DNA of 64,000 nt, taken from NCBI RefSeq assembly GCF_016827675.1, contig NZ_JAERJA010000006.1, positions 62,001 to 126,000 of the forward strand, written 5' to 3'. The notes beneath the pieces are model-generated. The model was not told where the DNA came from. It saw only the letters and a program-made list of their open reading frames with translations, and did no database searches. Every line of letters starts with the position of its first letter. Within the stretch, counting starts at the first letter, position 1. The stretch is from Nocardioides limicola (lineage in GTDB: Bacteria; Actinomycetota; Actinomycetes; Propionibacteriales; Nocardioidaceae). Position numbers and translations under genes: made by a program. This document shows positions 57,192-64,000 of this stretch, one piece after another.

Positions 57192-58271
57192 GTGACCACC
57201 ACGGCGGGCCTGGCGTCCAGGACGACCTTCCACACACTGACGGTGGCCGCGGTCGAGCCGCTCACCGACGACTCGGTCGCGATCACCCTCGCGGTGCCGG
57301 CCGAGCTGCGGGAGGTGTTCGACTTCGCCGCCGGACAGTGGCTGACGCTGCGGCGCACCATCGCCGGCGTCGAGCACCGGCGCACCTACTCCCTCTGTTC
57401 TCCCGCGGGCAGCGCGCCGCGGATCGGGGTCCGTGAGATCCCCGACGGCCTCTTCTCGTCCTGGCTGGTGAGGGCGGTGCGGCCGGGGGACCGGATCGAC
57501 GTGCTCGGGCCGAGCGGCAACTTCCGGGCCGACCCGGCCGAGGGGGGTCGCCACCTGTGCATCGCCGCAGGCTCGGGGATCACGCCGATCCTCTCGATCG
57601 CCACGACTCTGCTCGACCACCCGGCGGCGCAGGTGACGCTCCTCTACGGCAACCGCACCACCAACTCGGTGATGTTCGCCGAGGAGCTGGCTGACCTGAA
57701 GAACCTCCACCCCGACCGGTTCAACCTGATCCACGTCCTGTCCCGTGAGCCTCGCGATGTCGACCTCTTCTCCGGAAGGCTCGACGCCGCTCGACTCCAC
57801 GCCCTGCTCACCCGCATCATCCCGCTCCAGGACATGGACCACGTCTGGCTCTGCGGACCTGTCGGCATGCTCACCGACGCCCGAGCGGTGCTGGCGGAGT
57901 TGGGCATCCCCGCGGAGCGGGTGCATGTGGAGCTGTTCTACGTCGATGAGCCGCCTCCTGAGCGCAGGCACCCCGAGCGGGTCGTCGACGGGGTCACCAG
58001 CAAGGTCACGCTCGTCCTCGACGGTCGGTCGACGACCAGCGCGCTGGCGCGGGACACTCCGATCCTCGACGCCGCCCAGTTGGTGCGCTCCGACCTCCCC
58101 TTCGCCTGCAAGGGCGGGGTCTGCGGGACCTGCCGCGCCACGTTGCGGCACGGTGAGGTCGAGATGGTGCGCAACTATGCCCTCGAGCCGGACGAGGTGG
58201 CCGCGAACTTCATCCTGACCTGTCAGAGCTTCCCGGTCAGTGACGAGCTCACCGTCGACTTCGACGCCTGA
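57192..58271 (+). CDS. paaE: Phenylacetyl-CoA epoxidase reductase PaaE
   Basis: A 359-residue reductase. The FAD domain (HRRTYSLCSPAG, motif RxYS), NAD(P)H domain (IAAGSGITPILSIATTLL) and C-terminal plant-type 2Fe-2S domain (CKGGVCGTCRATL ... NFILTCQ, C-x4-C-x2-C...C) are in the usual order. It supplies electrons to PaaABC. GTG start 2 bp after paaD. Last gene of the paaABCDE operon. Confidence 0.95.
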   Translation: MTTTAGLASRTTFHTLTVAAVEPLTDDSVAITLAVPAELREVFDFAAGQWLTLRRTIAGVEHRRTYSLCSPAGSAPRIGVREIPDGLFSSWLVRAVRPGDRIDVLGPSGNFRADPAEGGRHLCIAAGSGITPILSIATTLLDHPAAQVTLLYGNRTTNSVMFAEELADLKNLHPDRFNLIHVLSREPRDVDLFSGRLDAARLHALLTRIIPLQDMDHVWLCGPVGMLTDARAVLAELGIPAERVHVELFYVDEPPPERRHPERVVDGVTSKVTLVLDGRSTTSALARDTPILDAAQLVRSDLPFACKGGVCGTCRATLRHGEVEMVRNYALEPDEVAANFILTCQSFPVSDELTVDFDA

Positions 58272-58290
58272 ACGGACGTCTCCGGACCGG

Positions 58291-58911
58291 TCACCCCCGT
58301 CGGGCGAGTACGACGAAGTCGTGCAGCACGTGCGGGTGTCCGTCGGCATCGGCCAGAGTGCGGCGGTGCTCCTCCACGGTGTCGACGGTCCACCCTCCTC
58401 GGGCCAGCTGGGCGGCGACCGCCGCCGCCGAGGACTCCGCCTCCGCGGGAGGGTGATCGCCCGGCCCTTCCGGTGCGTCGTGGGGATGCCGGTGGCCGAC
58501 GATCAGCAGCGTGCCGCCCGGAGCCACCCAGGAGCCGATCCGGTCGTAGAACTCACCGGGGGGCAGCGAACTGTGGGCGTAGTGGGTGCTGACCAGATCG
58601 AAGGTGGTGCCCGGCTGCCAGGTGGTCAGATCCGCCTCGACCCAGCGCACCGACACGGCCGCCGAGTCTGCGCGCACGCCAGCCTGGCGCAGCGCCGCCG
58701 GCGAGATGTCCACGCCGGTGACCTGCCACCCCTGCTCGGCGAGCCAGATCGCCTCAGCCCCGGTCCCGCACCCGGCGTCGAGGGCGGTGCCGGGTGTCAG
58801 CCCGCGCGTCTTGCGGGCCAGATAGGGGTGCGCCGGGTTGGAGTGAACGGCCTCGTTGTCGTCGCTGTGCCAGTGGCGCTCCCAGAAGTCCCGGTCGAAC
58901 TCCTCATTCAT
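58291..58911 (-). CDS. Class I SAM-dependent methyltransferase
   Basis: A 206-residue methyltransferase: motif I TALDAGCGTGAEAIWLAEQG, then VTGVDISPAALRQAGVR and FDLVSTHYAHSSLPPGEFYD. Thiopurine/tellurite-resistance-type small methyltransferases look like this. Start overlaps the stop of the thioredoxin-reductase-like gene (ATGA); these two form an operon. Substrate unknown. Convergent with paaE. Confidence 0.82.
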   Translation of the reverse strand: MNEEFDRDFWERHWHSDDNEAVHSNPAHPYLARKTRGLTPGTALDAGCGTGAEAIWLAEQGWQVTGVDISPAALRQAGVRADSAAVSVRWVEADLTTWQPGTTFDLVSTHYAHSSLPPGEFYDRIGSWVAPGGTLLIVGHRHPHDAPEGPGDHPPAEAESSAAAVAAQLARGGWTVDTVEEHRRTLADADGHPHVLHDFVVLARRG

Positions 58912-59840
58912 GAGGCCGCCCTGATCTGGGTGACCGCCTTCTCGGCGTCGGCCATCACCAGGTCCGCGTTGATGTGGGCGGCGGCGCGGGCCCCGTCGGC
59001 GGCCGCTGCGCCGACCTGGGCGGACAGGTCGGCTGCGTTGCCGGCCACCCAGACGCCGGGCACCTGAGTCCGCCCGGTCGGGTCGGACTCGATGAACGAG
59101 CCCATCGGGTGCGGGCTCGGCTCGATGCCGATCCCCGCGAACAGGTCGGCGCGGGCGACCATCCGTGGTGCCACAACGACGGCGTCCATGTCCACCACGC
59201 GGCCATCGTCGAGCTGTACGCCGACCGGGTGGCCATCGCCGACCTCGGTGACGCCGCCGGTGACGACCTCGATGCCGACGGCGTCCAGCTTGAGGGTGTC
59301 CTCGGGTTCGACCGCGACGTCGCCGACGAAGAACAGCACGTGCTGGCTCCATTGCCGGAAGAGCAGCGCCTGGTGCACCGACATCGGCCCACTGGCGAGG
59401 ACACCGATCCGTTGGTCGCGGACCTCCCAGCCGTGGCAGTAGGGGCAGTGCAGGACGGATCGTCCCCAGCGCTCGCGCAGCCCGGGCACCTCGGGCAGTT
59501 CATCCACCAGGCCGGTGGCGATCAGCAGCCGGCGGGCCGACAGTTCGGCGCCGTCGGACAGGGTGACCGTGAACCCGTCCGCGGCGCCGGCCACCTGAGT
59601 CGCCACCCCGTCGCGGACCTGGCCGCCGTACGACGTGACCTCACTGCGACCGCGCACCAGCAGTTCCCGCGGGTCCATCCCCTCATGACCCAACAGCCCG
59701 TGCACCCCGTCGGCCGGCGCGTTGCGGGGCGCCCCACCGTCGATCACCGTCACCGTGCGTCGAGCCCGGGCCAGCATCAACGCCGCGCTCAGCCCCGCGG
59801 CTCCTCCACCCACCACGATCACATCTCGACGTTCGTCCAT
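58908..59840 (-). CDS. Thioredoxin reductase-like FAD/NAD(P) oxidoreductase
   Basis: A 310-residue flavoprotein: VIVVGGGAAGLSAALMLARA, the redox-type CxxC as SVLHCPYCHGWEVRD, and VPGVWVAGNAADLSAQVGAA. Such proteins reduce a disulfide-containing partner or other small substrate. Shine-Dalgarno GGGAGGAACC before the ATG at 59840. Divergent from the XRE-cupin regulator with three half-sites in between, and followed by a methyltransferase. Confidence 0.85.
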   Translation of the reverse strand: MDERRDVIVVGGGAAGLSAALMLARARRTVTVIDGGAPRNAPADGVHGLLGHEGMDPRELLVRGRSEVTSYGGQVRDGVATQVAGAADGFTVTLSDGAELSARRLLIATGLVDELPEVPGLRERWGRSVLHCPYCHGWEVRDQRIGVLASGPMSVHQALLFRQWSQHVLFFVGDVAVEPEDTLKLDAVGIEVVTGGVTEVGDGHPVGVQLDDGRVVDMDAVVVAPRMVARADLFAGIGIEPSPHPMGSFIESDPTGRTQVPGVWVAGNAADLSAQVGAAAADGARAAAHINADLVMADAEKAVTQIRAAS

Positions 59841-59913
59841 GGTTCCTCCCCGCACAGTCAACGTGGCGACCGGTATGCCGCCACCCGACCGATGGTGCCG
59901 ACTCCCGGGCCGA

Positions 59914-59940
59914 TCGGCAAACATTCTTGCCAAATGGCAA
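59914..59940. promoter_or_regulatory. Operator-like half-sites before the XRE-cupin regulator
   Basis: GGCAA (59916-59920 region), TTGCCA (59927-59932) and TGGCAA (59935-59940) alternate in orientation: TTGCCA-AA-TGGCAA is a perfect inverted repeat. The last arm ends 9 bp before the regulator ATG and the sites lie between divergent genes. Probably bound by the encoded XRE protein. Confidence 0.5.
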
Positions 59941-59949
59941 ACTTGGTCC

Positions 59950-60555
59950 ATGGACGAGACGACGGACCGGACCCTCGACGCGGTGGGGCCACGGCTGAAG
60001 CGGCTACGTCAGCGACGCGAGGTGACCCTGACCGAGCTCGCCGCCGAGACCGGGATCTCGGCGAGCACCCTGTCCCGGTTGGAGGCGGGCCTGAGGCGCC
60101 CGACCCTGGAGCAGCTCCTGCCGTTGGCGCGCGCCCACGGCGTCACCCTGGACGAGCTCGTCGACGCACCACCTACGGGCGACCCGCGGATCAATCTGCG
60201 CCCGATCGCCTGCGAGGGGGGCGCCACGGTGCTCCCGCTCACCCGAAGGCCAGGCGGGATCCAGGCGTACAAGTTCGTCCTCCCCGCCGGCGACGACGAC
60301 GCCGAGCCGGATCCACGCACCCACGAGGGCTACGACTGGGTGTATGTGCTCAACGGCCGGCTGCGGCTGGTCCTCGGCGAGCACGACCTGATCCTCGAGC
60401 CGGGCGAGGCGGCGGAGTTCGACACCCGTACGCCGCACTGGTTCGCGGCCACCTCCTCCGGGCCGGTGGAGTACCTGAGCCTGATCGGCAAGCAGGGCGA
60501 GCGTGCCCATCTTCGTGCCGCGCCCCGGCGGGGCACGGCCGACAACGGGCACTGA
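59950..60555 (+). CDS. XRE family regulator with cupin domain
   Basis: About 201 residues. HTH RLKRLRQRREVTLTELAAET followed by GISASTLSRLEAGLRRPTLE; cupin domain in the second half (VYVLNGRLRLVLGEHDLILE, FDTRTPHWFAA). These regulators sense a small molecule in the cupin. Start ATG 59950. Divergent from the thioredoxin-reductase/methyltransferase operon, its probable target. Confidence 0.88.
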   Translation: MDETTDRTLDAVGPRLKRLRQRREVTLTELAAETGISASTLSRLEAGLRRPTLEQLLPLARAHGVTLDELVDAPPTGDPRINLRPIACEGGATVLPLTRRPGGIQAYKFVLPAGDDDAEPDPRTHEGYDWVYVLNGRLRLVLGEHDLILEPGEAAEFDTRTPHWFAATSSGPVEYLSLIGKQGERAHLRAAPRRGTADNGH

Positions 60556-60574
60556 GGGTCCGGTGGAGGCGGCT

Positions 60575-60628
60575 TTCCCGTACGTTCCGCACCGAAAAGG
60601 GCTTGGGATGGTGCTGAACGTACGGGAA
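60575..60628. terminator. 13-bp perfect inverted repeat between convergent genes
   Basis: TTCCCGTACGTTC (60575-60587) and GAACGTACGGGAA (60616-60628), 28 bp apart, lie between the ends of two convergent genes. A bidirectional terminator-like structure is the simple reading. Each arm contains the CGTACG palindrome, so a protein-binding role is also possible. Confidence 0.45.
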
Positions 60629-60649
60629 TCGGGGTTGGGTGGGGCGAGG

Positions 60650-62431
60650 TCAGCGACGGTTGAGCGTCTCGGCCACGGCCGACCAGGGGAGTCGCAGTGC
60701 GGAGTCCCCGGCGCCCGCAGCAAGCGTGGCCAACCCCTCCTGCAACGCGGGCCGGGTGACCGAACGGTCGATCCGATCGAGCACCAGCAACACCTGCGGC
60801 CGGCTCAATCCACCCAGCAGTTCGCGCACCGAGTCCTGCATGTCGCGCAGCGTGCGGTCGTCGTCCGGGGCGCCGGGCTCCAGCACGATGGCGGCGCCCA
60901 CCGAGCGGCCCAGCCTGGCGTCGATCTTCTCGAAGGCCTCCGCGGCGGCCACGAACGGATGATCCAGCAGCGCCTGGCTGACCTCGGTGAGTGAGACCAG
61001 TTGCCCCGAGATCGAGATCACCTCGTCGTAGCGGCCCAGGAACTCCACGCTGCCGTCGGGTCGGCGTCGTGCCTTGTCCCCGGTGGCGTAGCGGCCGGGA
61101 TAGCGATCCCAGTGGTACGCCGTCGGGTCGGGTCCGCTGGTCTCCACGGCGCGCATGGTGCCGGCCCAGGGGTGTCGCAGCACCCACTCACCGGCCTCGC
61201 CATCACGCACCTCGTTGCCCTCGGGATCCAGCAGGGCGACACCCGGGCGGGGGAGACCGGTGGGTTCGGGGAGGTCGTAGCTCACCAGCCCGCCCAGCTC
61301 CATCTGGCCCCACCCGTCGGCGAGCACCGCTGCCTCACCCAGGAGTTCGCGCAACCAGTCACGCAGCCGTGGATCCAGCGGCTCACCCAGGGTCACCATC
61401 CGTTGCAGTGAGGTGATGTCGTGGTCAGCCACCAGCGACCAGGCGCGGAGCGCGGCAACGACGGAGGGCGAGGTCAGGACCGAGGAGACGGCGTACCGCT
61501 CCACGATCTGCCACGCCCGCGACGGGTCCGGGAAGTCGAGGGTGCCCTCGTACATCACCGCCGTGCGCCCGCTGAGCAGCGGACCGAGGATCCCGTAGAA
61601 CTGACCGCCCGGCCAGGAGATCTCCGCAGCGCACCACGAGATCTCCTCGGGGTTCGGCGACATCACGTGCCGGTGGTTGGCGATCGTCGCCGCAGCGATG
61701 TTGGCCGAGCCGAGGTGGATGGCGACCGGCTGGCCGCCCCGGTTGGCGAGATAGACCGCGTACGCCGGGTGGTCGGCGGGGAGGGACTCCGCGGTGTCGT
61801 CGGTGCCGGCCAGGTCGTGGTACCAGCGATCGCCCTCGAACCACTCCACCTCGATGCCGGCGCGTCGGATGACCACCGTGTGCTCGATGCTGTCGACCGC
61901 CTCCATGGCGTCGTCGGCGCGGGACTTGAGCGGGAGGATGGTGCCGCGGCGCCAGCCGCCGTCCTGGGTGACCAGCAGCGTGGGCCCGAAGTCAGCGAGT
62001 CGCGCCGACAGCGACTCCACGGGCAGCATGATCGGGATCACGGTGACCTCGGCACCGATCCGGAACGCGGCCATCAGGGTCGCCACCGACTCGGGCAGCC
62101 ACCCGACGTGCAGCGCGATCCGGTCGCCCCGGACGATGCCGAGCTCACGCAGACCGGCGGCGACCCGGCACGATTCGCGATGAAGTTCCCGATAGGTCCA
62201 CGATCGGCGATCGCCCGGCTCGCCCTCCCAGTGGAACGCGACCCGGTCGCCCATCAGTGGCAGGTGTCGATCGGTGCAGTTGGCGGCGAGGTTGAGCTCC
62301 CCGCCGACGAACCAGTCGTGGAACGGGGGGTTCTCGGCGAAGAGCGTGTGGAACGGCGTCGTCCAGGTGAGCTGGTCGGCCTCGGCGCGCCAGTCCTCGA
62401 TGGCGTCGTGGGGGCTGCTGGCTTCAGGCAT
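60650..62431 (-). CDS. AMP-binding (acyl-CoA synthetase-like) enzyme with degenerate motifs
   Basis: A 593-residue ANL-superfamily protein similar in layout to acetyl-CoA synthetases (FHDWFVGGELNLAANCTDRH near the start, WTYRELHRE, GDRIALHVGWLPES). TGDKARRRPDGSVEFLGRYD and VISISGQLVSLTEVSQALL are recognisable. However the P-loop-like TSGTTGxPK is replaced by VYLANRGGQPVAIHL, and the C-terminal catalytic Lys segment (normally SGKIxRR) reads RIDRSVTRPALQEGL without the Lys. Adenylation activity may be lost or altered. Overlaps the iclR-type gene by 8 bp. Confidence 0.8.
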   Translation of the reverse strand: MPEASSPHDAIEDWRAEADQLTWTTPFHTLFAENPPFHDWFVGGELNLAANCTDRHLPLMGDRVAFHWEGEPGDRRSWTYRELHRESCRVAAGLRELGIVRGDRIALHVGWLPESVATLMAAFRIGAEVTVIPIMLPVESLSARLADFGPTLLVTQDGGWRRGTILPLKSRADDAMEAVDSIEHTVVIRRAGIEVEWFEGDRWYHDLAGTDDTAESLPADHPAYAVYLANRGGQPVAIHLGSANIAAATIANHRHVMSPNPEEISWCAAEISWPGGQFYGILGPLLSGRTAVMYEGTLDFPDPSRAWQIVERYAVSSVLTSPSVVAALRAWSLVADHDITSLQRMVTLGEPLDPRLRDWLRELLGEAAVLADGWGQMELGGLVSYDLPEPTGLPRPGVALLDPEGNEVRDGEAGEWVLRHPWAGTMRAVETSGPDPTAYHWDRYPGRYATGDKARRRPDGSVEFLGRYDEVISISGQLVSLTEVSQALLDHPFVAAAEAFEKIDARLGRSVGAAIVLEPGAPDDDRTLRDMQDSVRELLGGLSRPQVLLVLDRIDRSVTRPALQEGLATLAAGAGDSALRLPWSAVAETLNRR

Positions 62432-63179
62432 TGCCGAGCGTCCTTCCGACCGCGGTGGCCGTGCGCTTGAGCTGGTTGAGCGCCTGCTCGGCCCGTTCGG
62501 GCTGGTGCGCGGGGAAGGATGCGGCCAGGGCTGCGCGGGCCTCGCCGTGCGAGTCGATGACCGCGACGGCGGCCTCGATGACCGGGGCCGGGCCGTCGTC
62601 GGTGATCAGCGAGTCGGTGCCGCGCCACTGGGCACGCAGTCTGTCGGGAGACTCGGGGACCGGACCGGCATGGGTGTCGAGGCAGCGCTGCCAGGAGGCA
62701 TCGTCGGAGCGGGCGATCAGGAGTCGTCCCGCCGCCGTGTCGAGCGCGTTCGCCAGCCGGTGGCTCTCCCGGTAGGGCCCGCCGTCGCGGCCGTCCACGC
62801 GGTCGACGTACACGACGCTCTCGCGAACCACGAGCGCCACCGTGACCGTCGCGTCCAGCGCGTCGCGGAGATCGATGAGGTAGGGGGCCAGGGCGGAGAG
62901 GACCGGCAGTCGGCCCAGGTAGCGCTGCGAGAGCCGCACCACCTCGGGTCCGAGGCTGTAGCGAGAGGTGCGCGAGTCCTGGTGGACGATCTGCGCCTGC
63001 ACCAGGGAGCGCAAGAGTCGGTGTGCGGTGGGCACGGCCAGGCCGGACCGCTCCGCGAGGTCGGTCAGTTGCTGGTACGCCGGCCCGTCGCTGAGCAGGT
63101 CCAGCAGCAGCACCGCGTTGCGCACGGTGCCGAGGGTCCCCCGCGCGGCTGTCGACTGGCCATCGGCTGCTTCGGACAT
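62424..63179 (-). CDS. IclR family transcriptional regulator
   Basis: A 251-residue IclR protein: winged HTH LLSDGPAYQQLTDLAERSGL then VPTAHRLLRSLVQAQIVHQD, and the effector domain (LIDLRDALDATVTVALVVRE, LLIARSDDASWQRC). IclR regulators often control aromatic-acid transport and catabolism. First gene of the operon with the AMP-binding gene; divergent from the LivG-type ABC ATPase. Confidence 0.88.
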   Translation of the reverse strand: MSEAADGQSTAARGTLGTVRNAVLLLDLLSDGPAYQQLTDLAERSGLAVPTAHRLLRSLVQAQIVHQDSRTSRYSLGPEVVRLSQRYLGRLPVLSALAPYLIDLRDALDATVTVALVVRESVVYVDRVDGRDGGPYRESHRLANALDTAAGRLLIARSDDASWQRCLDTHAGPVPESPDRLRAQWRGTDSLITDDGPAPVIEAAVAVIDSHGEARAALAASFPAHQPERAEQALNQLKRTATAVGRTLGNA

Positions 63180-63269
63180 GAGCGCCGCAACCCCCTTTCG
63201 GATATCAGGAGGCCCAACCTATCAGTGAAGTTGGCTTCGGGTGGGCGAAAGAATCTTCCAGCAAAAGCA

Positions 63270-63298
63270 TTGCACTTCCACATACTGAAATTGTAAGG
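63270..63298 (+). promoter_or_regulatory. Promoter-like elements before the LivG-type gene
   Basis: TTGCAC (63270-63275), then 17 bp, then GTAAGG-like -10. The stretch 63250-63300 is unusually AT-rich for this DNA. TTCCACATACTGAA (63276-63289) has outer TTC/GAA symmetry and could be an IclR site. Weak evidence. Confidence 0.3.
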
Positions 63299-63345
63299 TG
63301 CGTCACACGGTGTCCGTCTGGGCCACCGAGGAAGGAAGAAGCCGG

Positions 63346-64000
63346 GTGCTGACCAGGGCCTATCAGTTCGACCTGAACTCGAGCGGTGTCGCGGCGGGCG
63401 AGCCACTGCTGGACGTGTCGGGCGTGTCACTGCGATTCGGTGGCATCAGGGCGCTCTCCGACGTCTCGTTCCGGATGCGGCAGGGCGACATCCATGCGGT
63501 GATCGGACCCAACGGCGCGGGCAAGTCGAGCATGCTCAACTGCGTGAGTGGGCTCTACCGGCCCCAGGAGGGCCGGATCCAGCTGCACACGGTGCGCGAC
63601 GGCGAGGTGGGCAGCACCGACCTGGTGACCCGCAAGCCGCACCAGATCGCCCGGCTCGGTGTGGCCCGGTCCTTCCAGAACATCGAGCTCTTCGGCCACC
63701 TCTCCGTGCTGGAGAACCTGATGCTCGGCCGGCACATCCACATGAAGCACCGGGTGCTGGCCGGGATGGTCTGGTTCGGCCCGGCCCGGCGGCAGGAGTT
63801 CGCCCACCGCGAGTTCGTCGAGGAGGTCATCGACCTGCTGCAGCTGCAGGCGCATCGACATGCGCCGGTGGGGGCGCTGGCCTACGGCATCCAGAAGCGG
63901 GTCGAGTTCGGACGCGCCCTCTGCATCGAGCCCTCGCTGCTGCTCCTCGACGAGCCGATGGCCGGCATGAACGCCGAGGAGAAGGAGGACATGGCCCGTT
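63346..64000 (+). CDS. Branched-chain amino-acid-type ABC transporter ATPase (LivG-like), partial
   Basis: 218 codons, open at the right edge. Walker A GPNGAGKSSMLNCVSG, LivG-type Q-loop SFQNIELFGHLSVLENLMLG, signature LAYGIQKRVEFGRALC, Walker B LLLLDEPMAGMN. The energising subunit of a HAAT-family importer, which in catabolic clusters often imports aromatic acids. GTG start at 63346 after GGAAGGAAG. Permease and binding-protein genes should lie to the right. Confidence 0.85.
   Translation, partial: MLTRAYQFDLNSSGVAAGEPLLDVSGVSLRFGGIRALSDVSFRMRQGDIHAVIGPNGAGKSSMLNCVSGLYRPQEGRIQLHTVRDGEVGSTDLVTRKPHQIARLGVARSFQNIELFGHLSVLENLMLGRHIHMKHRVLAGMVWFGPARRQEFAHREFVEEVIDLLQLQAHRHAPVGALAYGIQKRVEFGRALCIEPSLLLLDEPMAGMNAEEKEDMAR

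Noticed and set aside
1-64000. rRNA, tRNA, complete insertion sequences or a prophage
   Set aside because: No tRNA cloverleaf, rRNA segment, full transposase or phage structural gene was recognised; only recombinase remnants at 10.6-10.9 kb. The decapeptide-repeat proteins are not accompanied by phage genes.

Overview
The window is high-GC DNA with frequent GTG starts, tight ATGA/GTGA gene overlaps and typical actinobacterial families: a large LuxR (LAL) ATPase regulator, a NarL two-component pair, VapBC, PaaABCDE, and decapeptide-repeat surface-type proteins. It looks like chromosome of a soil actinobacterium, probably Nocardioides-like. That placement is inference from gene content, because no rRNA or tRNA is visible.

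Left part (1-15 kb): small metabolic and regulatory genes separated by decayed DNA. Intact units are a methyltransferase, a Crp/Fnr regulator divergent from a TauE/SafE permease, a TetR regulator divergent from an alpha/beta hydrolase, a Rid-like protein divergent from a WYL regulator, an ArsR-SRPBCC pair, and an ester-cyclase plus FAD-oxidase pair next to a LuxR regulator. Between them lie a frameshifted DUF1990 gene, an NTF2/ECF-ATPase fusion that has lost one Walker A, and remnants of a TetR, a DUF6069 protein, a GrpB-like protein, a tyrosine recombinase, a collagen-like protein and a flavoprotein. 15-22.8 kb: a LAL regulator and cupin gene with nearly identical 18-bp operators, a three-gene operon of membrane protein, histidine kinase and response regulator, and the first of two paralogous repeat proteins.

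Centre (23.2-36 kb): the most striking block, a compact same-strand pathway for an aromatic amine, best explained as aniline. A Rieske dioxygenase (alpha, beta), an unknown 94-aa coiled-coil protein, a class I glutamine amidotransferase-like protein, a glutamine-synthetase-like gamma-glutamylanilide synthase, a 2Fe-2S ferredoxin and a FAD ferredoxin reductase would convert the amine to catechol plus ammonia. Catechol 1,2-dioxygenase, muconate cycloisomerase, muconolactone isomerase, enol-lactone hydrolase, CoA transferase A/B and beta-ketoadipyl-CoA thiolase would carry catechol to succinyl-CoA and acetyl-CoA. A LysR regulator sits inside the operon.

36-49 kb: two flavin amine oxidases, an aldehyde dehydrogenase carrying a GMC-oxidoreductase stub, a PucR regulator, a VapBC pair, the second repeat-protein paralog with the same leader as the first, two acetyltransferases, and a TetR-patatin pair with a shredded patatin copy near 49.1 kb. 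49.3-64 kb: a fused alpha/beta 2-oxoacid dehydrogenase E1, then a phenylacetate block (TetR and PaaZ on the minus strand, PaaABCDE on the plus strand, with a tandem-repeat linker in PaaD). It is followed by a methyltransferase and thioredoxin-reductase-like pair divergent from a cupin-XRE regulator, an AMP-binding enzyme lacking key motifs with an IclR regulator, and the start of a LivG-type ABC ATPase that runs off the right edge. The overall theme is aromatic and amine catabolism feeding central metabolism.
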